Positions 9,480 to 18,512 of a DNA stretch of 64,000 bases are shown piece by piece. A program made the position numbers and the translations under genes. Positions within the stretch are counted from its first letter, which is position 1; each line of letters begins with the position of its first letter. The notes beneath the pieces were generated by a model. It was not told the origin of the DNA. It did not search any database and saw nothing but the letters and a program-made list of their open reading frames with translations. Origin of the DNA: Meghimatium bilineatum (taxonomy: Eukaryota > Mollusca > Gastropoda > Stylommatophora > Philomycidae); contig CM067322.1 in the NCBI GenBank assembly GCA_034231615.1, forward strand, positions 60,066,245 through 60,130,244, written 5' to 3'.

Positions 9480-10060
9480 GTCAGCACGAGTCGAGCTTCT
9501 AGTTACCTGTGTCCCTTACAGGCAGAGACCCAGACCCATTCATTGGCGTTTGGTAAAGCAAGAAGACCTAATCCAACTCTAATGTCCAGCCTTCTTAAAC
9601 CGGAAATATGCTCGCGAAGAGAAATGGTTCTGTACCCGATGGGCATAGGCAAGAAAGTGACAACGATGGTAGTCCTGGCCCAACTCTACTGTCAAGGTTT
9701 CCTATACCGGAAATACACTTGAAGGGAGAAAGGGTTCAGTACCTGATGGGCTCAGGCGCTATTGGGACAAGGACGCTCAGCTTGAGAACGCCTTGCTCTC
9801 AAACGCGTGGTGTGAGACTCGAACTAGGACAAGGGGTACACGATGTCGGTGAATGACACTTCGGCTAAGAGGGCGAAAGAGCCAGGGTCCAACTCCTCTG
9901 TTGAGTTCTTCCCCTTAAGGAACCAGGCTCACGGATGAGAAACGGTTGAGTACCCAATGGGCACAGGCACAGTACGTCCAATTACACGACGCAAGTTCAT
10001 AGACAGTGGAACACCTCGTGCGAGTCAGACGAGAGCAAAAATCGTCTGGGCGAAGAGTCG
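9480..10060 (+). repeat. dispersed repeat family A, complex copy with internal duplications
   Basis: Three diverged sub-copies follow one another. Each pairs a CCAACTC block (about 9572, 9684, 9889) with a following CCGGAAATA- or AACGGTT-type block and a GTACC(C/T)GATGGG or GTACCCAATGGGC block. The last part matches the inverted copy at 3950-4280 almost block for block. The reading frame at 9608-9856 is an incidental consequence of the repeat. No protein family is recognised. Confidence 0.55.
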
Positions 10061-10654
10061 CCACTACGCGTGCCTGGATACAGATATAGAGGCTGTCACA
10101 GGCTAAGGGTAGCCGAATTGTCAAGGCATGCCGAAATCGGATGTACTAGTCCTACAAGGCGCATAACGGTGGCACAACGTAATCGCGCTCCCGGCGGAAA
10201 TTGCACGGATATCCGTGATGGTTACAATGGAGCGAACGCAAAACAAACAAACAAAACTGGAGGTAAACAAACGTTGCATTGTACACCAAAAAGAAAAGAA
10301 ACCATTGACGTTATCTGCTCTTAACCAATATGGGAAAACCGTGCACACACACACACATTGTCAAAATTGCGCATTATTTTAGACATCAATACCCTTATTG
10401 GCTGCATGATAAATGCCACATGCCCGTGCTATTGCCACGACATGTAAGGATTTGCTTTAAATCTCACCTTCGACAGAAAGAAACTCAGTCTTTAACGAGG
10501 CACTTTGAACCTTATGACTGTGATACCAACGCCATAAACATAGTTAAATTTATAACAGCAACTTTAAAATGCAGATTTTATAAAATATACTACGTAAAAT
10601 AGATATGAAGGCATTAAGCTCACTGTTTTATAATCAGAGAATTTAAACACAAAT
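10061..10654. other. intron 2 sequence, nothing recognised
   Basis: Contains a short CACACACACAC run near 10347. No exon or transposon domain was seen. Confidence 0.45.
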
Positions 10655-10800
10655 TTTTACACCAAAGACGTATGTGTCTGGCCATTGGCGCAAATAAAAT
10701 CGACACAGCGCATTTCCTTTCTCTTGATTACATCCTGCTACATATCTAGTAGGATCATTGTCCTGCTACAAGAGAGATCCAGCAGGAGTTTGAGAATTAA
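10655..10800 (+). repeat. dispersed repeat family C, copy 1
   Basis: Shares ordered blocks with 18513-18680: ATTGGCGCAAATAAA, then CGACACA, CCTGCTA, AGGATCATT(G/A)TC, TGCT(A/T)CAAGAGA and AGAGAT/AGATAA. It lies just upstream of the third visible exon. It is non-coding. Confidence 0.55.
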
Positions 10801-10886
10801 TAATACAGAAGAAACACAATTTTTAAACGACAAACTGGCAGGCTGCAAGAATTAATCTTGATGTTTAAATAACCTGTCTTCTTTAG

Positions 10887-11032
10887 CAACAACCTAACAT
10901 TGAAGAGATTGGTGTGGAGTATGCTGTTCTCTGTCCTGATGCAGTAACTACTGATATGGTCACAAAGCTTGACAACGAAAGGTGTTTTAATTATACTGAA
11001 ACAAAGCAGCTATTTGTTGAGCACGATGTACC
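10887..11032 (+). CDS. HPGD: 15-PGDH-like dehydrogenase, post-catalytic exon
   Basis: The acceptor is a pyrimidine-rich TGTCTTCTTTAG ending at 10886 and the donor is GTAAGT at 11033. The 146-base exon starts in phase 0 and leaves after two bases of a proline codon. It encodes QQPNIEEIGVEYAVLCPDAV and then TTDMVTKLDNERCF, followed by NYTETKQLFVEHDV. EIGVEYAVLCP is the sixth beta-strand of the Rossmann fold. TTDM follows it in the SDR pattern of PGxVxT, here with Asp replacing the usual Gly. The rest is the substrate-binding lid, variable in this family and slightly shorter here than in vertebrate 15-PGDH. Confidence 0.85.
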
Positions 11033-11162
11033 GTAAGTTTTGTTTTAACAATGTATCCATTTGTTATCTGATACAAGCTTTCATGGGTTTTTGTTTTTTT
11101 TACAAAATTGCATGAAGATAATTCAAGAGCAAGCCCATATAAAGTTCATTTTTGGGAGTTAG

Positions 11163-11565
11163 ATGAAAGATAAATGGAGCATAACACTCAACACTATAAA
11201 ACTAGACTACACCAAGGCGTTTCATTGTGTTAAACAAAACCAACCATGGTCCATCATGGGAGACATGAGCTTCCCAAAAAATCAAATATATATTATTGAA
11301 ACACTTTATCACGAACAACAAGCAGCAGTAAGAGTGGTGGGAGAAATATCTGAATGGTTCGCTGTTCAAAGTGGAGTGAGACAGGGATGCACTCTATCCC
11401 CTTATCCTTTTAACATTTATGCAGAGAATATAATGAGAAATGTTAGAGAAGAACTGGAGGAAAACGAGTTTCATCCAATAAATATCGGTGGGTACAAGAT
11501 TCCATAAAAAAGATATGCAGACAATACAGTCTTCCTTACTACACATTCTGAGGACTGAAACAGCT
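11163..11565 (+). pseudogene. LINE reverse transcriptase fragment
   Basis: The translation shows LDYTKAFHCVKQNQPW, the RT block normally DxxKAFDxV, with the second position changed from Asp to His. It then shows VQSGVRQGCTLSPYPFNIYA and ENIMRNV, the RT GVRQGCxLSPxLFNxYxE block. After a stop at about 11505 the next frame gives RYADNTVFLTT, the YADD active-site box with the second Asp now Asn. Two catalytic acidic positions are therefore lost. It is 5' and 3' truncated, sits in intron 3 in the sense orientation, and belongs to a non-LTR retrotransposon. Confidence 0.85.
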
Positions 11566-11815
11566 AATCACAACAACAACGAAATACAGCGAGATCCAAA
11601 ATCTATATCTAAGCGTACAGAAAACAAATATTATGACAACAGACAAAACAAAATCAATATATATGTTTGATTACCATAACTTTTAGACTTAGGAAGCCAG
11701 CAATAATGACACAAAAGTCGAATTGTAGTTTTTCCACTTTAGATGTTTCACATCTAGATCTATATGTTTTAGTACGTTTGAATGTAAGAAAATTTTATTT
11801 AAATATTTGATTTAA

Positions 11816-12130
11816 ATGAAACACGCATATTCCCTTTACAAGCTAAACACTATGAAAGCTATGTTTTGTTTCACAACACAACATAAGACCACAAACACGC
11901 CTACTATCCCTATAACACAAGAACACAAGCACGCCTACTCCACCTACAAGGTAAACACTATGGAAGCTATGCTTTGTGCTTTGCTTCATAACACAAGAAC
12001 ACATACACGCCTGCTATATCCATATTACAAGAACACAAACACGTCTACTATCCCTACAAGCTAGACACTATGGAAGCTATGCTTTGCTTCACAACACAAG
12101 AACAAAAACCCGCCTAATATCCCCACAACA
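11816..12130. repeat. minisatellite block 1 (ACAAGAACACAAACACGCC type)
   Basis: Diverged units containing CACAAGAACAC followed by ACACGCCTACTATCCC. Some are interleaved with a second motif (CTATGGAAGCTATGCTTTG) that repeats three times. It abuts the 3' end of the LINE fragment at 12125-12650. Confidence 0.75.
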
Positions 12131-12650
12131 GCCAGTCAGTTCCTCCTTTGCCAAGTTTGGCACATAGGATGGATGTCATAGTGTTCCATGCCTGTCGGTC
12201 AGTTGCCAAGGAATGCAGGTCTTGTGCATTTTAAGACTTGTCCTGGATTTATGTCTTCTTTTATTCTAAGTATGTGACCGACGTATGTTCAGCGGAGTTT
12301 TATGACGATGTTCATCACATAGTATTGTTCTGTCTCCTCTCTCAGTATGTCGTTTAATTTGAAGTCTTTCCGATTAGTGTTTGTGATTTTTCTGAGGCAT
12401 CTATTCTCGAAGCCAACTAACATCTTATCCATTATTGCGGTAGATTTCCTACTTTCACATCCATATGTCAATAATGGAATCACACGTGCATTGAATAGTC
12501 GCAGTTTGATGTGTTTACTTTCGATCTTCGATCTCCAGATGATTGAAAGTTTGTTAAAGGCGTTGGAGGCTAGAGCTATTCAAGTATTTGATTTCTGAGT
12601 TTGTATCACCGTCAGCTGTTATCTTGCTTCCCAAATATACGAAATTTGAA
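12125..12650 (-). pseudogene. LINE ORF2 C-terminal region, copy 1
   Basis: Minus-strand reading, with frameshifts, gives FVYLGSKITADGDTNSEIK, then ALASNAFNKLSIIWRSKIES, RLFNARVIPLLTYGCESR, FENRCLRKITNTNRKDFK, YVGHILRIKED and finally DRQAWNTMTSILCAKLG. These are the ordered blocks downstream of the RT domain in many non-LTR elements (YLGS, LLYGCExW, FExRCLRxI, GHxLRM, Dxxx WxxL). The 5' part, with the endonuclease and RT, is absent, which is normal for 5'-truncated LINE copies. The product would be non-functional. It lies antisense within intron 3. Confidence 0.82.
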
Positions 12651-12654
12651 ATGC

Positions 12655-12785
12655 CCAAAGTACAAGAACAAAAACACGCCCACTATCCGCACAACACAAG
12701 AACAAAAGCACGCCTACTTTCCCCACAACATAAGAATAAAAATATTCACACTCTCCCCACAACACAAGAACAAAAACACGTATGG
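12655..12785. repeat. minisatellite block 2 (same unit as block 1)
   Basis: Four units of an approximately 34-bp repeat, each containing CACAAGAACAAAAACACG and a CCCCACAA or CCGCACAA end. It lies exactly between LINE copies 1 and 2. Confidence 0.82.
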
Positions 12786-13330
12786 CCCTCGCATATGTTG
12801 AGTATATTGTGGAATTTGTCGTCTCTTTTATCTCGTTGATCCATCGTTTTCGTGGCCGGCCTCTAGATCTGTCTTCACTGTATTTGTAGTATATCTTGCT
12901 GTGGTACGCAGACTGATGGTAATCTGCTAAAATTTGCAAACCATATTACCTGCTGTCCCCTAATGTGTTCCAGGATTGGGATGGTGCCTGTTCTTTGTTT
13001 AATATCATCATTCCTCATTCTGTCTTTTAGTGATAACCTTGGATTCTGCGAAAACATGCCATTTCAGCTATCACAAGTTTGCGGATGCCCTTTGATTTTG
13101 TTGTCCACATTTGGCACTGGTAGCACAGCATTGACATAATAATCATTTTAAACAGTGTTATTTTAGTGTTTAAGTCTACATTTTTGTTTCTGAAGATTGG
13201 TGTCATTCGCTCCAGGGCTTGATATGTTTTGTTACATCTATTGTGTATTTCTTTACTGCTCTTGACGTCTGCTGTTAAATTGCTTCCTATGTATGTGAAT
13301 TTTGTCACTTTATTAAGTCTGTGGTTCCCA
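12786..13330 (-). pseudogene. LINE ORF2 C-terminal region, copy 2
   Basis: Minus-strand translation gives LNKVTKFTYIGSNLTADVK, then CNKTYQALERMTPIFRNKN, LFKMIIMSMLCYQCQMW, MACFRRIQGY, then in another frame RLSLKDRMRNDDIKQRTG and PILEHIRGQQVIWFANFSRL, then RSRGRPRKRWINEIKETT. The order matches copy 1, but the blocks are diverged enough to be a separate insertion or subfamily. It stops after the GRPRKRW block without the terminal DxxxW segment and joins minisatellite block 2. Frameshifts mark it as dead. Confidence 0.82.
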
Positions 13331-13331
13331 A

Positions 13332-13335
<4 letters not shown>

Positions 13336-13412
<77 letters not shown>
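13336..13412. repeat. TA microsatellite
   Basis: About 37 uninterrupted AT dinucleotides next to the 5' end of LINE copy 2. Predicted Tyr-Ile runs on both strands are artefacts of this. Confidence 0.95.
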
Positions 13413-13415
<3 letters not shown>

Positions 13416-13810
13416 TATATTGGTGTTTCTTTCTGTTATTCATATCTTCATTACTTGTAATGTTATGAAATTAATTAATAAGTCCACAGAAAATTTGATG
13501 TGACCACTAACCTATCTAATGATAGAGTGCACGTCACCACACCCCTATCCGCTGGCTTCCATTCAGTAATGTCATGTACGTAGATTGAAAAACGTACATG
13601 TGACAAAATATTTTTTTCCAGTAAACTGTAATAGTAACTGAAACAAAACAAACCCGAGCGGAGCCAGGACTTCAAAACCGGGACATTTCCTGTCAATATG
13701 AGACGTATGGTAACCCTACATTTACAAATAATAGAACATATAATAATATGTTAATGTACCTGCTTATCACCATATACTTAATATACATTTATTGGTTTCT
13801 ATGATTTCAG
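13413..13810. other. 3' end of intron 3
   Basis: Unique-looking AT-rich sequence ending in the acceptor ATGATTTCAG at 13801-13810. No other feature was seen. Confidence 0.5.
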
Positions 13811-13931
13811 GATCACTGATGTAGTCAACGCTTTTCTTGAACTTCTTAAACTCGAAAAAATGAACGGGTCCATCTTGAGAATCACTAAAGAAGGCATATC
13901 ATATCGTAAAATGGAGCACGTGGATGCTTAG
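13811..13931 (+). CDS. HPGD: 15-PGDH-like dehydrogenase, terminal exon
   Basis: The first base completes the proline codon started at 11031-11032. The exon encodes ITDVVNAFLELLKLEKMNG and then SILRITKEGISYRKMEHVDA, ending in TAG at 13929-13931. ITDVVNAFLELL is the last long helix, and NGSILRITKEG is the seventh beta-strand and the C-terminal tail that closes the substrate pocket in this family. No AATAAA was found in the next 400 bases, so the poly(A) site is undefined. Confidence 0.88.
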
Positions 13932-14204
13932 TGTACAGTAAACATCTAACCGACATGCTTAGATGCCTGGCGATGATAGAAGTTAAGAGTGATGTAAAAT
14001 CACAATTGGCACTAGAAAAAATACCAGGAGAAATACATTTATTCAGGGCAATTTTTAACATATATATATATATAGAAATTTTTGTCTGGTTTTCTTATTT
14101 GTTTTTCTGTCTGGGGCACTTAGAACCGGTTTATCTGTATAACGTCATTTACATGTTTTAGTTACAATCTGAGACTATCTACTTTACAGGACCTCTGTAC
14201 AGAA
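13932..14204. other. probable 3' untranslated region
   Basis: Sequence following the stop codon. It holds a short TATATATA run near 14060 and no canonical poly(A) signal. Confidence 0.35.
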
Positions 14205-14360
14205 CTTCGTTCGTTACGTTTTCGATTATTGTAGTAATTTTTGTTGATCAGTATTTATATATTTGGAGTCGCATGTCAAAAATAGCCAGGTAGACCAAAA
14301 ATGAATGGAAATAATCAAAATCGGCCTTTCGTGTAATATTTACATTTTCTGTACACAGGT
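14205..14360. repeat. dispersed repeat family B, copy 2
   Basis: Ordered blocks TACGTTTTCGATTATTG, TATATTTGGAGTCGCATG, TCAAAAATAGCCAGG, AAAATCGGCCTTTCGTG and TTTACATTTTCTGT match 5118-5280 in the same orientation. Confidence 0.55.
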
Positions 14361-14512
14361 CTTAACACTGGAGACTCGGCATGTGAAATTCGTGTTTCAG
14401 AATTTCCCGTGACGTTTAAACGCTAAAATTAATTAACATAGTCGTCACTGTTTCATTCGGTATCACCAACTATATTGTTAATATTTCTCTCAATTGTCTC
14501 GATCATAAGCAG

Positions 14513-14586
14513 AGACACACGCGCGCGACCACACACACATACGCACGCACGCACACACACACACACACACACGCACACACACACAC
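14513..14586. repeat. CA/CG microsatellite
   Basis: Runs of CACACA with interspersed CGCACGCA. Confidence 0.92.
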
Positions 14587-14699
14587 TATCGAGAGGTATT
14601 CGTCATCAACGAAAGTACATAACTGCCAACTAAACGGTTGAATAGTAATACTAAATGTAGTAGTTGCTATTGCCGTTGTACGACTATTACGTCGCTGCT

Positions 14700-14800
14700 T
14701 CAGTTACCACTGCAACAACTACTACTACCTCTGCTATTATAAATACTACTTCTACTACTACTACTGCAACTAATACTACTACAACTACTGTTCTTACTGT
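14700..14800. repeat. degenerate ACT trinucleotide repeat
   Basis: Interrupted ACTACTACT runs. The same motif returns, longer, at 15515-15830. Confidence 0.75.
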
Positions 14801-15208
14801 CGGTCGGAGACGGCAATTTAATCTGAACTGATATAATAATTAAGATTGTAATGAAGACTGTGGTGTGTTTGACTCTGTCTAACGATTTCTATGAGTGACT
14901 GAAATTATCGTCCACACCTAGAAGATGTGTGCAATGAGTCTGTGAAACTTTGAGCACTTCTTGTCTTTCTTATAGCACACCTCAGTTACATCAGCATGTG
15001 TCTACGATTATCATCAGCTGTGCCACTCCTGCTTCTGCAACGTCAGTCGAGCTGTCTTGTACAACTCTCCCATAAATGTATGTCTACATTGAAGTGAGAC
15101 AGTGATGTATTAAGCGTATTTTTAAAACACTTCTTCTGCCTTTATGTTGTTTTTTTGGAGTCGGTCTGAAATGTTCCACATAACAGTTTCTTTTGGTAGA
15201 CGAATATC
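14801..15208. other. intergenic, nothing recognised
   Basis: No coding or repeat signal identified. Confidence 0.45.
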
Positions 15209-15435
15209 CTTCACGTGGACCAGGTGCCATGTCCATCTTATAGCTTCACGTAAACCAGGTGCCATGTCCAGCCTGTAGCTTCACGTGGATCAGGCTACAT
15301 GTCCAATTTGTAGCTTCATGTGAACTAGGTGACGTGTCCAACTTGTATGCGCCTTCACAAGGACCAGGTGACATTTCCAGCTTGTATATGCCCTCACATG
15401 AAATAGTGACATGTCCAGCGTGTATGTGCCTTGGC
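15209..15435. repeat. 35 to 40-bp minisatellite, six units
   Basis: Units begin CTTCACGTGGACCAGG or close variants at 15209, 15244, 15279, 15314, 15353 and 15393 (spacings 35, 35, 35, 39, 40). Each contains a CATGTCCA-type block and ends in TGTAG or TGTATG. The small frame across it (15259-15492) is repeat-derived. Confidence 0.85.
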
Positions 15436-15514
15436 CAGAATTATGCCTTAGTTTACATATTTAGATTGTATCAATACCTCAATATCTGGTAGTTTATACC
15501 ACCAATGGATGTAG

Positions 15515-15639
15515 CAGTAGTACTAATACTAATACAACCACAATTACTACTGATACTACTAAGCCACAGCTATTACTACTACAACAAACTAGTAGTTCTA
15601 ATATTATCCCACTACAACAACAATTACAAGTGGATATGA

Positions 15640-15680
<41 letters not shown>

Positions 15681-15830
15681 CTCTACTACTACTACTACAA
15701 CTATTGATACATTTACTACTATTACTACTACTACTACTGCTACTACTATTACTACTACAACAACCACTGCAACAACCCTTCAACTACCGCTACAGTTAAC
15801 AACAATTACAACTACTACAACGTGTGCACT
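15515..15830. repeat. ACT/ACC trinucleotide repeat region
   Basis: A longer pure run of about 12 CTA triplets near 15640-15670, an ACC run, and many interrupted ACT/ACA triplets around it. Confidence 0.88.
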
Positions 15831-16037
15831 TTTCATAACATAACAGAAGAACAAAACGCATGGCGTAAATGTAATTAAACACCGGTGCTAAAAACATGTC
15901 TGGATGACTGCTGTCGTTAGATTCTGAGAAAGCACACTGAAATGTTAAAAGTGAAATTATTACACTTCACATGTGCCATTATTGCTGCTCGATTCACGTT
16001 CTATAACGTCTTTACATATTAATCCGTTTAGATACAT

Positions 16038-16125
16038 TGAACCAAATGTACAGTAACAATGTATACCAAATGTATAGTAACAATGTATACCAAATGTATA
16101 GTAACAATGTATACCAAATGTATTT
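16038..16125. repeat. 24-bp tandem repeat, three to four units
   Basis: CCAAATGTATAGTAACAATG repeats at 24-base spacing from about 16041, with only the first unit varied. Confidence 0.9.
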
Positions 16126-16254
16126 CAAATTATATTCGTTATATAGCACCAGTTGCAGCTTTGTCGATGTTGTCAAGTATGAGTATTACTGGCAAATCTC
16201 GACATAGTTCAAAATCATCGAGGTGTTATAGATTTTAAAAAAATCAGAAGGCAG

Positions 16255-16335
16255 CACATGGGATTTGAACCAGGTCAGTTAATTTGGCACCTATTCACCT
16301 CGCAAGTGTTAACTCAAGTTGCGAGACGAATGGGG
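16255..16335 (-). repeat. tRNA-like dispersed repeat fragment, copy 2
   Basis: The minus strand reads CTTGCGAGGTGAATAGGTGC and then CTGGTTCAAATCCCATGTG, parallel to the fragment at 17-80. GGTTCAAATCC fits a tRNA B-box. A TTGCGAGACGAATGG block and its inverted partner also lie here, giving a small stem. Confidence 0.4.
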
Positions 16336-16768
16336 GCCAATTGAGCAGACCTAGAACAAATTCCGTTTTCTGCATTGTTTTTTTTTTAGAGAGTTGGTGA
16401 CAACAAGGAGTGCGTTAATGTAGCAATTGTTTTTAAATATCGAATACATACAACCATTTTATTACTATTAAGAGAGACAATTATAAGTCTTGCGGTAAAT
16501 AGTTCATTCATCAAATACACGGGTCTCCCAAACATTTTTTCTAGACGCGACCTCATTTTATAAAAGCAAAGTGATCGTGGACTCTCCATTAAAAAAAATG
16601 GATAAAAGAACACAGAGGGAAAGGTTTTTCCATTATAATATACATAAATATAACGTTAGCATTCAACATATTTAATGCAGTGATTGAAATTTGTAACGCA
16701 TGGTTTGCGTCTGTGGGTCTCACCAATGGCCCATTAGACAAACCACCCATGCAACAGAAAAACCTAAG
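16336..16768. other. intergenic, nothing recognised
   Basis: Contains an oligo-T run at about 16378-16388. No gene or repeat assigned. Confidence 0.4.
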
Positions 16769-16828
16769 TAGATGACATGCCGTTATATTGAGGTTATCTA
16801 TTATAGAAGCTTCATGGCATGTCATCTA
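16769..16828. repeat. perfect 13-bp inverted repeat (stem-loop)
   Basis: TAGATGACATGCC at 16769-16781 pairs exactly with GGCATGTCATCTA at 16816-16828 around a 34-base loop. It could be a foldback remnant. No terminator or regulatory role is claimed. Confidence 0.7.
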
Positions 16829-17639
16829 TACAATTATGCCTCTCATACTTTTAATTTTTTGTTACAATGTATTTTATGCCATATAGTATTCTTTTTCTTT
16901 ATTTGTTTATGTATGCACCCTCTGTGGTTGGGAGAGAGCCAGAGATGTACTGTGCAGCACTGATGAGGAGGAAACTGACATCACTGTTTTTCCTATGACT
17001 GAGGCCCATCATAGAGGCACAGGGACTCAGGACGTGACAATCCTTTTGACTTGAACATTTGGTTGCATGACTGGAGCAATAGAGAAGTTCGGCATAACCA
17101 GTAGTCAATTGGTGGCGGAGAATGAGCACAGCGAACCCTATCTTGGCTACAGTGGCTAGGCGCAGTGAATAGGTTGAAACCTACCTTCCTGGAGGTGTGA
17201 TAGTTATTCTCTGGCTCTGTCCCGGGTTGGGCCTAAAATCCACAGACTTCCCAGCAATATAATACCATCTAATGGCATTAGGTCAAAGGGCATGAGTCCA
17301 TGGACCGCTGGATCAGCAACCAACCAACAAAAAGATACTAATAAAAAAGCAAACATTGTTCAACAACCTCAACCTCCGTATTATCGACAAGGGAGATTAG
17401 AAGCTATTGAAAAGCGCTCTCAAGTAAACACAAATACACAAACTCAAAATTGCACTGTATCCTACCCACATGACTAGCACCTTAGTTTTACCTTGCAAAC
17501 GTCAAATATTGAAGAGTGTTTCGTCTGTTTTGTATTTTATTTTATTTTTCTTTCCGTTTGCATCACTTACTTGAGAAACATCTTGGAACGTGTTAGAAAA
17601 CATCAAGCTGATTATGCTTGGCGTAGGAATACATCTGTG
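16829..17639. other. intergenic, nothing recognised
   Basis: A higher-GC stretch around 16910-17300 has frames on both strands (for example 16899-17129 minus, 17292-17477 plus), but none matches a family I recognise. Confidence 0.4.
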
Positions 17640-18480
17640 CTGAACCCCATTCGTGACTAGAAATTCTTTAAATGGATTAAGAGCTGCCTGAGCGACAGAA
17701 TCGTAACCTTTGATAAGAGTTACCACATTGTTCCGACAGGCCGACGTTGTGTTTGAACTAGTTGCGGGCACGGCGTGGGTGAGCGGAATAACATAGATAC
17801 CTGTCGCAGGGGACAGAGCTGTGCCCTGTTGTCGACGTCTGTTTTGGCGGCATTGGACTTGAAACACCATCTAGTCAAATGGCTGCTGGAACAGAGGGCG
17901 GAGCACTTATGGGAATGCCTCACGTGCTGTGAGGCAAGTTTTCTAATCAAGAAGCTACAGTGAACAACAGACTGCCATCTAAATCAGTGGTTCTCAACTT
18001 GGGCTATATGCCAAGTGAGGGGAGTGGTCACGAGATAAATTTTGAAATAGGGAGGCCGCTTGCATGTCATGGGAGGGCATATAAAAGTAGCCCCTGTAGC
18101 AGAAGTAAACAACGGGAATTATAATAATAACTCGTAAAAGGTATTGTTTCAACAGTAGTAAACAACAAGAACTATAACGATAACACTTAAGCGGTCTTGG
18201 TGACTTGTAGGCCAAAATAAAGTCAATGACCTTTTCTAAGACCGAAGACGTAATTTGTCTCAAAGGTGTCACAGACACAAAAATCATTTTAGAACCATTG
18301 ATCTAAACTCATGTTTGAAGTGGTACTACCACCAGACTCAACACTCAGTGGCATCATGTTTTAATATTCAAAAATGCCCTATCTGAATGTTTCACACCCC
18401 CAAAGCCCAGTATGCAGATGACCTTATCGCAAGCCCGTAGGAAGAAGTGGTATTTCAGAGGTAATTGTGGTTTGCCCCAT
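17640..18480 (+). pseudogene. LINE reverse transcriptase pseudogene split by insertions (copy 1)
   Basis: Separated segments match the second RT fossil at 19340-19795 in order. FFKWIKSCLSDR lies at about 17664-17699, parallel to YKWIKKYLSNR. TVNNRLPSK lies at about 17958-17984, parallel to EVNNKLSSK. After the inserted element, LMFEVVLPPDSTLSGIMF lies at about 18307-18362 (RT motif GLPQGSVLSxxLF), then QYADDL at about 18408-18428, the RT catalytic box. Two interruptions break it: an unidentified 250-base stretch (about 17700-17950) and the hAT-type element at 17985-18300. Frameshifts make it non-functional. Confidence 0.7.
17985..18300. mobile_element. hAT-type miniature element inserted in LINE
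   Basis: It begins CAGTGGTTCTCAACTTGGG and ends, reverse-complemented, CAATGGTTCTAAAATG. The CAGTGGTTCT start is typical of hAT elements. The flanks are ATCTAAAT (17977-17984) and ATCTAAAC (18301-18308), 7 of 8 identical, fitting an 8-bp target duplication. Removing the 316 bases and one flank rejoins the LINE reading frame at LPSK. There is no coding capacity inside. Confidence 0.82.
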
Positions 18481-18512
18481 TAGAAAAATAAAACAGACAT
18501 TTAACACTAAGT

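Larger units (their letters stand above)
692..13931 (+). other. HPGD: 15-hydroxyprostaglandin dehydrogenase-like gene, 3' portion (four exons)
   Basis: Joining 692-788, 3711-3787, 10887-11032 and 13811-13931 gives 441 bases, that is 146 residues and a stop, with consistent phases (1, 0, 2) and GT/AG borders throughout. In order the product shows the NISS serine, the VYTGAK catalytic Tyr/Lys, a GVEYAVLCPDAVTTDM segment that follows the active site in SDRs, and a C-terminal NGSILRITKEG strand. In known animals 15-PGDH uses NAD+ to oxidise the 15-hydroxyl of prostaglandins in the cytosol and is about 266 residues long, so roughly the last 55% is here. The usual CPG after the sixth strand reads CPD. 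Other SDR subfamilies with the same core remain possible, so the substrate is inferred. The introns are 2.9, 7.1 and 2.8 kb and rich in mobile elements. Confidence 0.75.

Noticed and set aside
13027-13443. Tyr-Ile repeat protein on both strands.
   Set aside because: It is the translation of the TA microsatellite. Only the LINE part of the minus frame is meaningful.
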